From NCBI RefSeq assembly GCF_030152825.1, contig NZ_JASLIP010000008.1, positions 1 through 64,000 of the forward strand: a DNA stretch of 64,000 nt, given 5' to 3'. A program made the translations under genes and the position numbers. Numbering within the stretch: the first letter of the stretch is position 1; each line of letters begins with the position of its first letter. The notes under the pieces were generated by a model that was not told the DNA's origin, ran no database searches, and was given only the letters and a program-made list of their open reading frames with translations. Positions 35,480 to 43,796 of this stretch are shown here, piece by piece. Source of the DNA: Corynebacterium sp. GTDB lineage: Bacteria > Actinomycetota > Actinomycetes > Mycobacteriales > Mycobacteriaceae.

Positions 35480-36820
35480 ATGGCTTCTCAAGAAATGGCC
35501 ACCTCACCAGGCAATATAGCCTGGATGCTCATCAGTGCGGCCCTCGTGCTGCTGATGACCCCGGCACTCGCGATGTTCTACGGCGGCATGTCCCGCCAGA
35601 AGTCCGCGATCAACATGATGATGATGTCCTTCGGGGCAATGGCCGTCGCAGGCGTGATGTTCGTGATCTGCGGCTGGTCCATGGCCTACGGCACCCACTC
35701 CATCGCCGGAATCTTCGCTAACCCGACCGAGTTCTTCGGTCTCGCCCACAGCATCCTCGACGCCTCCGGGAATCCTCTCATCGACGCCCACGGCATGCCG
35801 AACGCCGTCAACGTCCTGTTTCAGATGACCTTTGCCATGATCGCCACCGCGATCATCTCCGGCTCGCTGGCCAACCGGGTGAAGATCCACACCTGGCTGA
35901 TCTTCACCGCAGTATGGGTCGTCCTGGTGTATGCGCCGATGGCCCACATGGTCTGGGGTGGCGGACTCCTCGGCGAGGGTGCCAACAGCCTGTCCGCGTG
36001 GCTCTTCGGAACCCACCAGGAAGGCGCCGAGACTGTCGCGAACATTGTCCCCATCGACTTCGCGGGAGGCACGGTCATTCACATCAACGCCGGTGTGGCC
36101 GGTCTCGTGCTAGCGCTCATCATCGGCAAGTCCCAGAGCTTCATGAAGGAGCCCGATACTCCGCACAACCTGCCACTGGTGATGCTCGGCGCAGCGCTGC
36201 TCTGGTTCGGCTGGTTCGGCTTTAACGGCGGCTCCGCCATGGCTGCCGACGGCAGTGCCGCCCTGGCCTGCCTGAATACCTGTGTTGCGGTTTGTGCCGC
36301 GATGCTGGGATGGATGGTCAGCGAGCGGATCCGCACCGGCTACGTCACCTCCCTGGGCACGGCCTCCGGCGTGGTCGCCGGTCTGGTCGTCATCACCCCG
36401 GGGGCGGGGGATATGTCCCCACTGACCTCGATGCTCGCCGGTCTCGTCGGCGGCGTGCTGGCTTCCTACAGCATCTCGCTGAAGTACCGCCTCGGCTTCG
36501 ACGACTCCCTGGACGTCGTTGGTCTGCACCTGGTCGCAGGGCTATGGGGCACCATCGCCCCGGGACTGTTCGCCACCGACCGCGGCCTGCTCACCGGTGG
36601 CGGCGCGGATGGCGCCAAGCTGCTCGCTGTTCAGGTGCTCATCGCCATCATCGCCGCTGCCTTTGGTGCCGTGGTCACCGCGGTGATCGCGCTGATCCTC
36701 AAGCGGACCCTCGGCTGGCGCATCAGCGCCGAGGAGGAGACCACGGGCATCGACGTCACGCACCACCGTGAGCGCGCCTACCACACCGTCGTCGATGCGG
36801 AGGCTGCTCCGCGGGAATAG
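35480..36820 (+). CDS. amtB: Ammonium transporter Amt
   Basis: A 446-residue Amt/MEP/Rh-family channel for ammonium uptake. Eleven hydrophobic segments are seen; MLISAALVLLMTPALAMFYGG opens the fold, and the pore histidines are in GGTVIHINAG and LHLVAGLWG. AAGGA is 9 nt upstream of the ATG. In C. glutamicum and M. tuberculosis amt is followed by the PII gene (glnK/glnB) and glnD before ffh; here ffh comes directly after 145 nt. I see no canonical AmtR operator in the AT-rich upstream gap (35331-35479), which does hold a GATAATGATAAAT promoter-like stretch. Confidence 0.95.
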   Translation: MASQEMATSPGNIAWMLISAALVLLMTPALAMFYGGMSRQKSAINMMMMSFGAMAVAGVMFVICGWSMAYGTHSIAGIFANPTEFFGLAHSILDASGNPLIDAHGMPNAVNVLFQMTFAMIATAIISGSLANRVKIHTWLIFTAVWVVLVYAPMAHMVWGGGLLGEGANSLSAWLFGTHQEGAETVANIVPIDFAGGTVIHINAGVAGLVLALIIGKSQSFMKEPDTPHNLPLVMLGAALLWFGWFGFNGGSAMAADGSAALACLNTCVAVCAAMLGWMVSERIRTGYVTSLGTASGVVAGLVVITPGAGDMSPLTSMLAGLVGGVLASYSISLKYRLGFDDSLDVVGLHLVAGLWGTIAPGLFATDRGLLTGGGADGAKLLAVQVLIAIIAAAFGAVVTAVIALILKRTLGWRISAEEETTGIDVTHHRERAYHTVVDAEAAPRE

Positions 36821-36840
36821 TTCCCACAACTGGCTCTCAC

Positions 36841-36924
36841 ACGCCCGGCCGTTCCCGGACAACGCCCCCGCCGCGCTAAGGTGGCAGGGATAACTACTTA
36901 ACGTTGTTCGCCCCGGCCGGGCGT
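36841..36924. repeat. Inverted repeat bracketing the amtB-ffh gap
   Basis: ACGCCCGGCCG at 36841-36851 is the exact reverse complement of CGGCCGGGCGT at 36914-36924. The 62 nt between the arms contain promoter-like TAACTACTTAACG. It could be a large stem-loop in an amtB-ffh transcript or a bipartite regulatory element around the ffh promoter. Confidence 0.4.
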
Positions 36925-36965
36925 TGAGACGTTTTCAGCGATCGTATTAAGGGAGACACGAGAAC

Positions 36966-38543
36966 GTGTTTGAGTCACTTTCAGACCGGCTATCAGGTGC
37001 CCTCAAGGGGCTGCGTGGCAAGGGCCGCCTCACTGAGCAGGACATCAACACCACCGCGCGCGAAATTCGCCTCGCACTGCTCGAGGCGGACGTCTCCCTG
37101 CCGGTCGTGCGGGCCTTCATCAAGCGCATCAAGGAGCGCGCCAACGGCGTCATCGTCTCCGAGGCCCTGAACCCAGCCCAGCAGGTCATCAAGATCGTCG
37201 ACGAGGAGCTCAAGGAGATCCTTGGTGGCGAGACCCGCCGCCTGACTCTGGCCAAGCATCCGCCGACCGTCATCATGCTCGCCGGTTTGCAGGGTGCAGG
37301 TAAGACCACCCTGGCCGGTAAGCTCGCCCGCTACCTCTCCAAGCAGGGGCACACCCCGATGCTGGTGGCCTGTGACCTCCAGCGTCCGGGCGCGGTGCAG
37401 CAGCTGCAGATCGTTGGTGAGCGTGCCGGTGTGACCACTTTCGCCCCGGATCCGGGCACCAGCCTGGAGTCCCACGACCATGAGATGGGCACCTCCACGG
37501 GTGACCCGGTCGAGGTCGCCGAGAAGGGTATTGAGGAGGCCTACCGCACCCAGCACGACATCGTCATCATCGATACGGCGGGTCGCCTCGGTATCGACGA
37601 GACGCTGATGACGCAGGCGCGTAACATCCGCGACGCCGTCGAACCCGACGAGGTGCTCTTCGTCATCGATGCCATGACCGGTCAGGACGCCGTGACGACC
37701 GCCGAGGCCTTCCGCGACGGCGTCGACTTCACCGGCGTGGTCCTGACCAAGCTGGACGGCGACGCCCGTGGTGGTGCGGCCCTGTCCATTCGTGAGGTCA
37801 CTGGTAAGCCGATTCTGTTCGCCTCCACGGGTGAGAAGCTCGAGGACTTCGATGTCTTCCACCCGGACCGTATGGCCTCCCGCATCCTGGGCATGGGTGA
37901 CGTCCTCACCCTGATCGAGCAGGCCGAGCAGGTCGTGGACCAGGAGAAGGCCATGAGCTCCGCCGAGCGCATGGCGTCCGGCGAGCTGACGCTGGAGGAC
38001 TTCCTCGAGCAGATGATGATGATCCGCAAGATGGGTCCGCTCGGCAATATCCTGAAGATGCTGCCTGGCGGCTCCCAGATGTCCCAGCTCGCGGACATGG
38101 TCGACGAGAAGCAGCTGGACCGTATCCAGGCCATCATCCGAGGTATGACCCCGGCGGAGCGCAATGACCCGAAGATCCTGAACGCTTCCCGCCGCAAGCG
38201 CATCGCGGCCGGTTCCGGCGTGCAGGTCTCCGAGGTCAACCAGCTGGTCGAGCGCTTCTTCGAGGCGAAGAAGATGATGGGCCGTATGGCCGGCCAGTTC
38301 GGCATGCCCGGTGGGCGTTCTGCGACGAAGAAGCAGAAGAACCACCGCAAGGGCAAGGGGAAGAAGGGCCGCAACAAGAACCGTCGTTCCCCGAAGCGCA
38401 TGAACCGTCAGGGCATGCCGGGAATGCCAGGCATGGGTGGCGGCATGCCGTCGATGAAGGAGCTCAAGGCGTTGCAGGATCAGCTGCCACCGGGCATGGA
38501 GGGCATCGATGTGGAGAAGATGTTCGGCGGAGGAAAGAAATAA
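36966..38543 (+). CDS. ffh: Signal recognition particle GTPase Ffh
   Basis: A 525-residue SRP54 protein that binds signal peptides and 4.5S RNA. The N domain (1-90) is followed by the G domain: GLQGAGKTTLAGKLARYL at 107, DTAGRLGID and TKLDGDARGGAAL. The Met-rich M domain (about 325-430) includes MMMIRKMGPLGNILKMLPGG. The C-terminal tail is basic and Met/Gly-rich. GTG 36966 has AAGGGAG about 10 nt upstream. Confidence 0.97.
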   Translation: MFESLSDRLSGALKGLRGKGRLTEQDINTTAREIRLALLEADVSLPVVRAFIKRIKERANGVIVSEALNPAQQVIKIVDEELKEILGGETRRLTLAKHPPTVIMLAGLQGAGKTTLAGKLARYLSKQGHTPMLVACDLQRPGAVQQLQIVGERAGVTTFAPDPGTSLESHDHEMGTSTGDPVEVAEKGIEEAYRTQHDIVIIDTAGRLGIDETLMTQARNIRDAVEPDEVLFVIDAMTGQDAVTTAEAFRDGVDFTGVVLTKLDGDARGGAALSIREVTGKPILFASTGEKLEDFDVFHPDRMASRILGMGDVLTLIEQAEQVVDQEKAMSSAERMASGELTLEDFLEQMMMIRKMGPLGNILKMLPGGSQMSQLADMVDEKQLDRIQAIIRGMTPAERNDPKILNASRRKRIAAGSGVQVSEVNQLVERFFEAKKMMGRMAGQFGMPGGRSATKKQKNHRKGKGKKGRNKNRRSPKRMNRQGMPGMPGMGGGMPSMKELKALQDQLPPGMEGIDVEKMFGGGKK

Positions 38544-38583
38544 CCTCCACCCGCTCCGTGTCACGGCTCCGCGGCTGTGCCGT

Positions 38584-38608
38584 GCCGCCAGTGTTTCCTC
38601 CTGGCGGC
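38584..38608. terminator. Hairpin between convergent ffh and selO
   Basis: GCCGCCAG (38584-38591) pairs exactly with CTGGCGGC (38601-38608) over a T-rich 9-nt loop. A weaker CACGGC/GCCGTG hairpin precedes it at 38562-38584. It overlaps the selO stop codon. Confidence 0.5.
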
Positions 38609-40200
38609 TAGGTGCCGCACACGGTTCGGAAACCCGATGGGGAGGGGGTGGGCTTCTCCCAGCGCTCCAGGCCCACGCGGCGGGCGAAGGGGGCACGCAG
38701 GGCGTCCCACAGCTGCTTGAAGGGGGCGTGGTCGCCGCCGAGGGCCGCTGCCAGCGCCTCCTCGACGTGGGCGTTGCGGGGGTAATACACCGGGTTGGTG
38801 CGGGCCATGAGCTCTCTATCGGGCTGTGCACCCGACCACTGTTCGCACCAGCGCGAGAGATCGCGCAGTGCAGCGCTGTTATCGCCCAGCGCGCCGTTGG
38901 CTGACCACGTGTCGTGCGACGCTTGGCTGCCGAGCCCTGCCGGGTTGGCATCGGTGTCGGTGAGCTGGCGCAGGACCTGCGCCACATCGAGCTGATGCTC
39001 CTCGGCCAACACCTGGAACTCGCTCAGCACGTGCTGGTGGGAAGGCTGCTGCGCGTCGAGGCCGAGCGCGTCGGCGAACTCCGCATCCAGCGCGAGCCGG
39101 TAGGTCGCCGAATACTCATCCAGCACCTCTTGCGCTGTGGCTACCGCGCTGCGATTCGCTTCGGCCGAGTTCACGCCCGGCGTTGGGGTGAGCAGCGGCA
39201 GCATCGCCTCGGCCAGGCGCGCCAGGTTCCAGCCGCCGATCGCAGGCTGGTTGCCGAAGGCGTAGCGGCCGTGGGTGTCGATCGAGCTGAAAACTGCCTG
39301 CGGGTCGAAGCGATCCACGAAGGCCGCGGGGCCGTAGTCCAGCGTGAAGCCGCCGATGGCGGTGTTATCTGTATTCATCACCCCGTGGATGAATCCGAGT
39401 CGCATCCACTGCGCGATCAGCCGGGCCTGTGCTGTCGCGACATGCCGGTACAGCTCCAGGTAGCGCTCCGGGGCGGTGAGCTCGGCGAGGGCAGGGAAGT
39501 GGCGCTGAATGGCCATGTCTGCCACCCGACCCATAAGACCCGAGGCGCTCTCCGGGTCCCGCATACGCGCTGCCTGAAAGGTCCCGACCCGTAGGTGGCT
39601 GGTGGCGACCCGGACGATGGCCGCTGCTGGCTCGGTGCGGTGCCGACGCACCTCCTCGCCGGTGCTGAGCACCGCCAGGCTGCGAGCGGTAGGGACACCT
39701 GCGGCATGCATAAACTCACTGAGTAGGAACTCGCGCAAGGCTGCCGTAAGTGGGGTCTTGCCGTCGGAGCCGAGACGCGAGTACGCGGTGGTGCCCGCCC
39801 CCTTGACGTGCAGGTCCAGCAGTTCGTCGGTGTCGGGGGTGCGACGCTCGCCCAGCAGGACGGCGCGACCGTCGCCCATCAGCGGATTGAAGCTGCCGAA
39901 CTGGTGGCCGGCGTAGAACTGGGCGACCGGGCGGGCGTCGGAATCAGTTCCGCGGCCGAGCAGAAACCGCACGCCAGCGGGGGAGCGAAGCCAGTCCACA
40001 TCCAGCCCAAGCTCGGCTGCCAGGGGCTCATTCAGCACCAAAAGCCGTGCCCCAGGCAGTGGCGCGTCAGGCTCGTATGCGGCCGTGAGCTCCGGAAGCT
40101 GGCGGGCGAAGTTGTATTCGAGCGTCGGCGCCCCCGCGGCGTCCTTTTGGGGAGGCTGCGAGCCGAACACCTCGGACTGGCTGGAGTTTCGGAAACACAT
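38608..40200 (-). CDS. selO: Protein adenylyltransferase SelO (YdiU family)
   Basis: A 530-residue pseudokinase-fold enzyme. Family members transfer AMP to Ser/Thr/Tyr of target proteins and help redox homeostasis. Visible motifs: YAGHQFGSFNPLMGDGRAVL, DLHVKGAGTTAYSRLGSDGK, AALREFLLSEFMHAAGVPT, and FIHGVMNTDNTAIGG (the active-site NTDN region) followed by DYGPAAFVD. ATG 40200 is chosen because TACCGT lies 7 nt upstream; GTG 40209 is an alternative. It is divergent from the YkvI-like gene, with 31 bp between start codons. Confidence 0.92.
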   Translation of the reverse strand: MCFRNSSQSEVFGSQPPQKDAAGAPTLEYNFARQLPELTAAYEPDAPLPGARLLVLNEPLAAELGLDVDWLRSPAGVRFLLGRGTDSDARPVAQFYAGHQFGSFNPLMGDGRAVLLGERRTPDTDELLDLHVKGAGTTAYSRLGSDGKTPLTAALREFLLSEFMHAAGVPTARSLAVLSTGEEVRRHRTEPAAAIVRVATSHLRVGTFQAARMRDPESASGLMGRVADMAIQRHFPALAELTAPERYLELYRHVATAQARLIAQWMRLGFIHGVMNTDNTAIGGFTLDYGPAAFVDRFDPQAVFSSIDTHGRYAFGNQPAIGGWNLARLAEAMLPLLTPTPGVNSAEANRSAVATAQEVLDEYSATYRLALDAEFADALGLDAQQPSHQHVLSEFQVLAEEHQLDVAQVLRQLTDTDANPAGLGSQASHDTWSANGALGDNSAALRDLSRWCEQWSGAQPDRELMARTNPVYYPRNAHVEEALAAALGGDHAPFKQLWDALRAPFARRVGLERWEKPTPSPSGFRTVCGT

Positions 40201-40207
40201 AGTGTCC

Positions 40208-40213
40208 ACGGTA
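40208..40213 (-). promoter_or_regulatory. selO -10 box (leaderless)
   Basis: TACCGT on the minus strand, 7 nt from ATG 40200. Confidence 0.45.
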
Positions 40214-40219
40214 TCGGCT

Positions 40220-40225
40220 TATGAT
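40220..40225 (+). promoter_or_regulatory. -10 box of the YkvI-like gene (leaderless)
   Basis: TATGAT with 6 nt to GTG 40232. It lies 6 bp from the divergent selO -10 box, so the two promoters overlap back-to-back. Confidence 0.55.
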
Positions 40226-40231
40226 GTCCGG

Positions 40232-41368
40232 GTGATTCGTGAAACGTTAAAGATCGCCTTCGCCTTCGTCGGTGTGATCGTGGGCGCCGGCTTCGCCTCT
40301 GGTCAGGAGGTCATGCAGTACTTCGTGGGCTTCGGTCTCGACGGCCTGTGGGGCGTGGGGCTATCCGCCCTGGTGGTCTGCTCGATGGCGCTGATCATCC
40401 TGCAGCTGGCCTCCTACTTCCAGGCCAAGGAGCACGGGGAGGTCTTCGACCGCGTCTCCCACCCGGTGCTCGCGAGGGTGCTCGACATCGGCGTGAGCCT
40501 GACCCTGTTTGCCACCGGCTTCATCATGTTCGCCGGGGCCGGGTCCAACCTGAACCAGCAGTGGGGCCTGCAAACCTGGATCGGCGGGGTCCTCATGGTG
40601 CTGCTGATCCTCGGCGCAGGCCGGTTGGACGTCGACCGGGTGACCACAATGATCGGGGCTGCAACTCCCTTCATCTTCGGTTTCATCGGCCTGGCCAGCC
40701 TTTACGTCATCTTCTTCGTCGACCATCCGCCGCTCGCGGAGCTGGACGCTGAGGCGCTGGCTATCGGCTCGCCGCTGCCGCACTGGTCTATCGCTGCGGT
40801 GAACTACGTGGGCTTCAACCTGATGGTCGCGGTGTCCATGGCGGTCGTGATCGGCGGGCAGATGTTCAATCCAAGGCTCGCGGGCCGAGGTGGCTTCTTG
40901 GGCGGGGTGATCCTTTCGCTGATGATGGCGATCAGCACCATCACGCTGTTCCTCGCGGTCCGCGAGGTGGGGCACGACGACCTGCCGATGCTGAGCCTCA
41001 TCGTGCATATCCACCCGGTCCTGGGGCACATCATGGCGGTCGTCATCTACGCGATGATTTTCAATACGGCGCTGGGAATGTTTTATGCGTTGGCCCGCAG
41101 GTTGAGCGCTTCGAAGCCGGAGTATTTCTATCGCTATTACGTGGGAACCGTGGCGGTGGGGTTCGTGCTCTCCTTCGCGGGGTTTAAGAACCTGATCGGC
41201 TGGATTTACCCGCTGCTGGGGTACATGGGTCTGCTGCTTATCGCGGTGATGACCTTTGCCTGGGTGCGCCGCTATAAGCGGATCGCCGAGGAATCTGACC
41301 GCCGTCTGCGTCTGGTGGACCTGTGGCGCGTCGGCCGGGAGGGGGAACCCCTCGATGATGCGCAGTAG
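40232..41368 (+). CDS. YkvI-family membrane protein
   Basis: A 378-residue polytopic membrane protein of the YkvI family (COG3949), distantly related to amino-acid transporters. Ten to eleven hydrophobic segments are seen, beginning IAFAFVGVIVGAGFASGQE, a signature of the family, then FATGFIMFAGAGSNL and VNYVGFNLMVAVSMAVVIGG. The short C-terminal tail is charged. GTG 40232 is chosen by the promoter and by the conserved N-terminus. The substrate is unknown. Confidence 0.82.
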   Translation: MIRETLKIAFAFVGVIVGAGFASGQEVMQYFVGFGLDGLWGVGLSALVVCSMALIILQLASYFQAKEHGEVFDRVSHPVLARVLDIGVSLTLFATGFIMFAGAGSNLNQQWGLQTWIGGVLMVLLILGAGRLDVDRVTTMIGAATPFIFGFIGLASLYVIFFVDHPPLAELDAEALAIGSPLPHWSIAAVNYVGFNLMVAVSMAVVIGGQMFNPRLAGRGGFLGGVILSLMMAISTITLFLAVREVGHDDLPMLSLIVHIHPVLGHIMAVVIYAMIFNTALGMFYALARRLSASKPEYFYRYYVGTVAVGFVLSFAGFKNLIGWIYPLLGYMGLLLIAVMTFAWVRRYKRIAEESDRRLRLVDLWRVGREGEPLDDAQ

Positions 41369-41609
41369 CGCTGCAGCTTAAGTGATAGCAGTGCTGGGTT
41401 TGGGTTTCCCGGCGCTGATGGCTATGCTGGTTAAGGTTATGGCTACGGCGGTTGTGCCGTGGTCATGCCATGCGAACGCTCTGCGGTATACCGATCCCGA
41501 CCACGGCCGGCCGGTAGTCACCCGCAGGATAAACATCAAGGGTTGAACCGGTTTCCCAATCAAGGGGAAGCGACAAGAACTGCCCAGTGACCAGAAAAGG
41601 AGCCACATC

Positions 41610-42095
41610 ATGGCTGTCAAGATCAAGCTTCAGCGCGTTGGTAAGATCCGCACCCCGCAGTACCGCGTGGTCGTCCAGGACGCTCGTGCCCGCCGCGGCG
41701 GTGCCGTCATCGAGAACCTGGGTATCTACCAGCCGGCAAACCAGCCTTCCGTCATCGACATCAACTCCGAGCGTGCTCAGTACTGGATCGGCGTTGGCGC
41801 TCAGCCGACCGACACCGCACTGGCACTGCTGAAGCTGACCGGTGACTGGCAGAAGGCTAAGGGCCTCGAGGGTGGCGAGAACACCGTGAAGCCGCAGCCG
41901 GAAAAGAAGTCCAAGCTAGACATCTTCAACGAGGCGCTGGCTGAGGCTGCCGAGGGCCCGACCGCTGAGGCAATCACCGAGAAGCGTCGCAAGGCGAAGG
42001 AAGAGGCCGAGGCTAAGGCCGCTGCTGAGGCAGAGGCCGCCGAGAAGGCAGAGGCTGAGGCTGCAGAGGAGTCCGAGGAGGCTTCCGCCGAGTAA
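41610..42095 (+). CDS. rpsP: 30S ribosomal protein S16
   Basis: A 161-residue S16. The conserved domain is residues 1-85: MAVKIKLQRVGKIRTPQYRV and IENLGIYQP. The remaining 75 residues are a Lys/Glu/Ala-rich extension ending in EESEEASAE; E. coli S16 is 82 residues, and long acidic tails are common in actinobacteria. AAAAGGAG is 7-8 nt upstream. The 240-nt upstream gap should hold its promoter. A terminator follows, so rimM is not on the same short transcript. Confidence 0.97.
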   Translation: MAVKIKLQRVGKIRTPQYRVVVQDARARRGGAVIENLGIYQPANQPSVIDINSERAQYWIGVGAQPTDTALALLKLTGDWQKAKGLEGGENTVKPQPEKKSKLDIFNEALAEAAEGPTAEAITEKRRKAKEEAEAKAAAEAEAAEKAEAEAAEESEEASAE

Positions 42096-42127
42096 ACACT
42101 ACCCCATTTGGGTGTGATTATCCAGAT

Positions 42128-42172
42128 AACGGGGAGTCGCTGCGCACAAGCGTGGTGGCTCCCCGTTGTTCT
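42128..42172 (+). terminator. Terminator after rpsP
   Basis: AACGGGGAG (42128-42136) pairs with CTCCCCGTT (42159-42167), followed by T-rich GTTCTTTAT. Confidence 0.75.
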
Positions 42173-42192
42173 TTATCTGATCGTTGGCCGGC

Positions 42193-42220
42193 GGGGGCAC
42201 CCGAGGTGAGGGGTGCCCCC
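42193..42220. repeat. Perfect 10-bp hairpin in rpsP-gdhA gap
   Basis: GGGGGCACCC and GGGTGCCCCC flank an 8-nt loop. No T-run follows. It could be a second, T-less terminator or a structured RNA end. Confidence 0.5.
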
Positions 42221-42398
42221 AGCGGGGTGGTTCCGCGTTCCGATTGACGAAAAAGGCGTCCCGAGTGGTGTAATCAAGATCTCACAAAACCTTGGGCAAT
42301 TAAATAATTATTGTTCAACAAGTTCTTGTGGGATCGGGTGCATCGTGACCAGCGTTGTTTAGCTCCGCCCCAGTGCTCGGGCTGACCACGCAGTGGAA
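42221..42398. other. AT-rich regulatory gap upstream of gdhA
   Basis: The non-coding stretch between rpsP and gdhA (42096-42444 in all) holds the two hairpins listed and then, around 42294-42325, an AT-rich patch with an AATAATTATT palindrome. No gene is supported. It probably carries gdhA promoter and regulator sites. Confidence 0.5.
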
Positions 42399-42414
42399 TA
42401 TGATGTACATCACG
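42399..42414. promoter_or_regulatory. Candidate GlxR/CRP-type site upstream of gdhA
   Basis: TATGATGTACATCACG matches the corynebacterial GlxR pattern TGTGA-N6-TCACA at 8 of 10 fixed positions and contains the perfect palindrome TGATGTACATCA (42401-42412). It ends 30 nt before the start codon, close to a possible -10 (TAGCAT at 42422-42427). GlxR control of gdh is known in C. glutamicum. Confidence 0.5.
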
Positions 42415-42444
42415 TGAGATTTAGCATCCGTAGAGGAGAAACCG

Positions 42445-43788
42445 GTGGACGTTGATAAGACCGTCAATCAGTACTACGAACAGATCCTGAAGCGAAATGC
42501 AGGCGAACCGGAGTTCCATCAGGCCGTCGCAGAAGTTCTGCAGTCGCTGAAGTGTGTTCTGCAAAAGGACGAGCACTACGCGCAGGATGGGCTCATCGAG
42601 CGCATGTGCGAGCCAGAGCGCCAGATCATCTTCCGCGTGCCCTGGATCGACGACAACGGCAAGGTGCAGGTCAACCGCGGCTTCCGCGTGCAGTTCAACT
42701 CGGTGCTGGGCCCTTACAAGGGCGGTCTGCGTTTCCACCCTTCCGTGAACCTGGGCATCATCAAGTTCCTCGGTTTCGAGCAGATCTTTAAGAACTCCCT
42801 AACCGGCCTGCCAATCGGTGGCGGCAAGGGCGGCTCCGACTTCGATCCGAAGGGGCGCTCCGATCACGAGATCATGCGCTTCTGCCAGTCCTTCATGACC
42901 GAGCTGCACCGCCACATCGGTAAGGACACGGACGTCCCAGCCGGCGACATCGGCGTCGGTGGCCGTGAGATCGGTTACCTCTTCGGCCAGTTCCGCCGCA
43001 TGAATAACCGCCACGAGTCCGGCGTGCTGACCGGCAAGGGCCTGAACTGGGGTGGTTCCCTGGTCCGCACGGAGGCGACTGGCTACGGTGCGGTCTACTT
43101 CGTGCAGGAAATGATGATGGCCGAGAAGGAACGCCTCAACGGCGCCCGCGTCATCGTCTCCGGCTCCGGCAACGTCGCGATCTACGCGATGGAGAAGGCC
43201 CAGGAGCTCGGCGCTACCGTCGTGGCGTTCTCCGACTCCTCCGGCTACGTCTCCACCCCGGACGGCGTGGACCTCGAGCTGCTGCACCAGATCAAGGAGG
43301 TCGAGCGCGGCCGCGTGTCCGACTACGCCAAGCGCATCGACGGCGTGACCTTTCACGAGAAGGGCAACATCTGGGAGGTCGAGGCCGACGTCGCTCTGCC
43401 TTGTGCCACCCAGAACGAGCTCGACGGCGACTCTGCAGTCATCCTGGCCGATAACGGTTGCCGCTACGTTGCAGAGGGCGCGAACATGCCGAGTACCCCG
43501 GAGGCAATCACCGTCTTCCGCAAGCGCGGCATCCACTTCGGCCCGGGCAAGGCCGCCAATGCCGGTGGTGTGGCGACCTCCGCCCTGGAGATGCAGCAGA
43601 ACGCCTCCCGTGACTCCTGGTCCTTCGAGTACACGGACAAGCGCCTCCGCGACATCATGCACCGCATCTTCCGCACCGCTCAGCGTGCTGCTGCCGAGTT
43701 CGACAAGGAGGGCGATTACGTCATCGGAGCGAACATTGCGGGCTTCCGCAAGGTGGCAGATGCAATGCTGGCGCAGGGAGTGATTTAA
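42445..43788 (+). CDS. gdhA: NADP-specific glutamate dehydrogenase
   Basis: A 447-residue hexameric-type enzyme that makes glutamate from 2-oxoglutarate and ammonium. YKGGLRFHPSVNLGIIKFLG, LPIGGGKGGSDFDPKGRSD (catalytic Lys region), DVPAGDIGVGGREIG and the Rossmann VIVSGSGNVAIYA are intact. GTG 42445 has GAGGAGAA about 5 nt upstream. It lies between rpsP and rimM, an unusual place; rimM starts 8 nt after its stop. Confidence 0.96.
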   Translation: MDVDKTVNQYYEQILKRNAGEPEFHQAVAEVLQSLKCVLQKDEHYAQDGLIERMCEPERQIIFRVPWIDDNGKVQVNRGFRVQFNSVLGPYKGGLRFHPSVNLGIIKFLGFEQIFKNSLTGLPIGGGKGGSDFDPKGRSDHEIMRFCQSFMTELHRHIGKDTDVPAGDIGVGGREIGYLFGQFRRMNNRHESGVLTGKGLNWGGSLVRTEATGYGAVYFVQEMMMAEKERLNGARVIVSGSGNVAIYAMEKAQELGATVVAFSDSSGYVSTPDGVDLELLHQIKEVERGRVSDYAKRIDGVTFHEKGNIWEVEADVALPCATQNELDGDSAVILADNGCRYVAEGANMPSTPEAITVFRKRGIHFGPGKAANAGGVATSALEMQQNASRDSWSFEYTDKRLRDIMHRIFRTAQRAAAEFDKEGDYVIGANIAGFRKVADAMLAQGVI

Positions 43789-43796
43789 TAGCCTGC

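Noticed and set aside
36993..38987. 664-codon open frame on the minus strand
   Set aside because: Antisense to ffh, which has intact GTPase and M domains.
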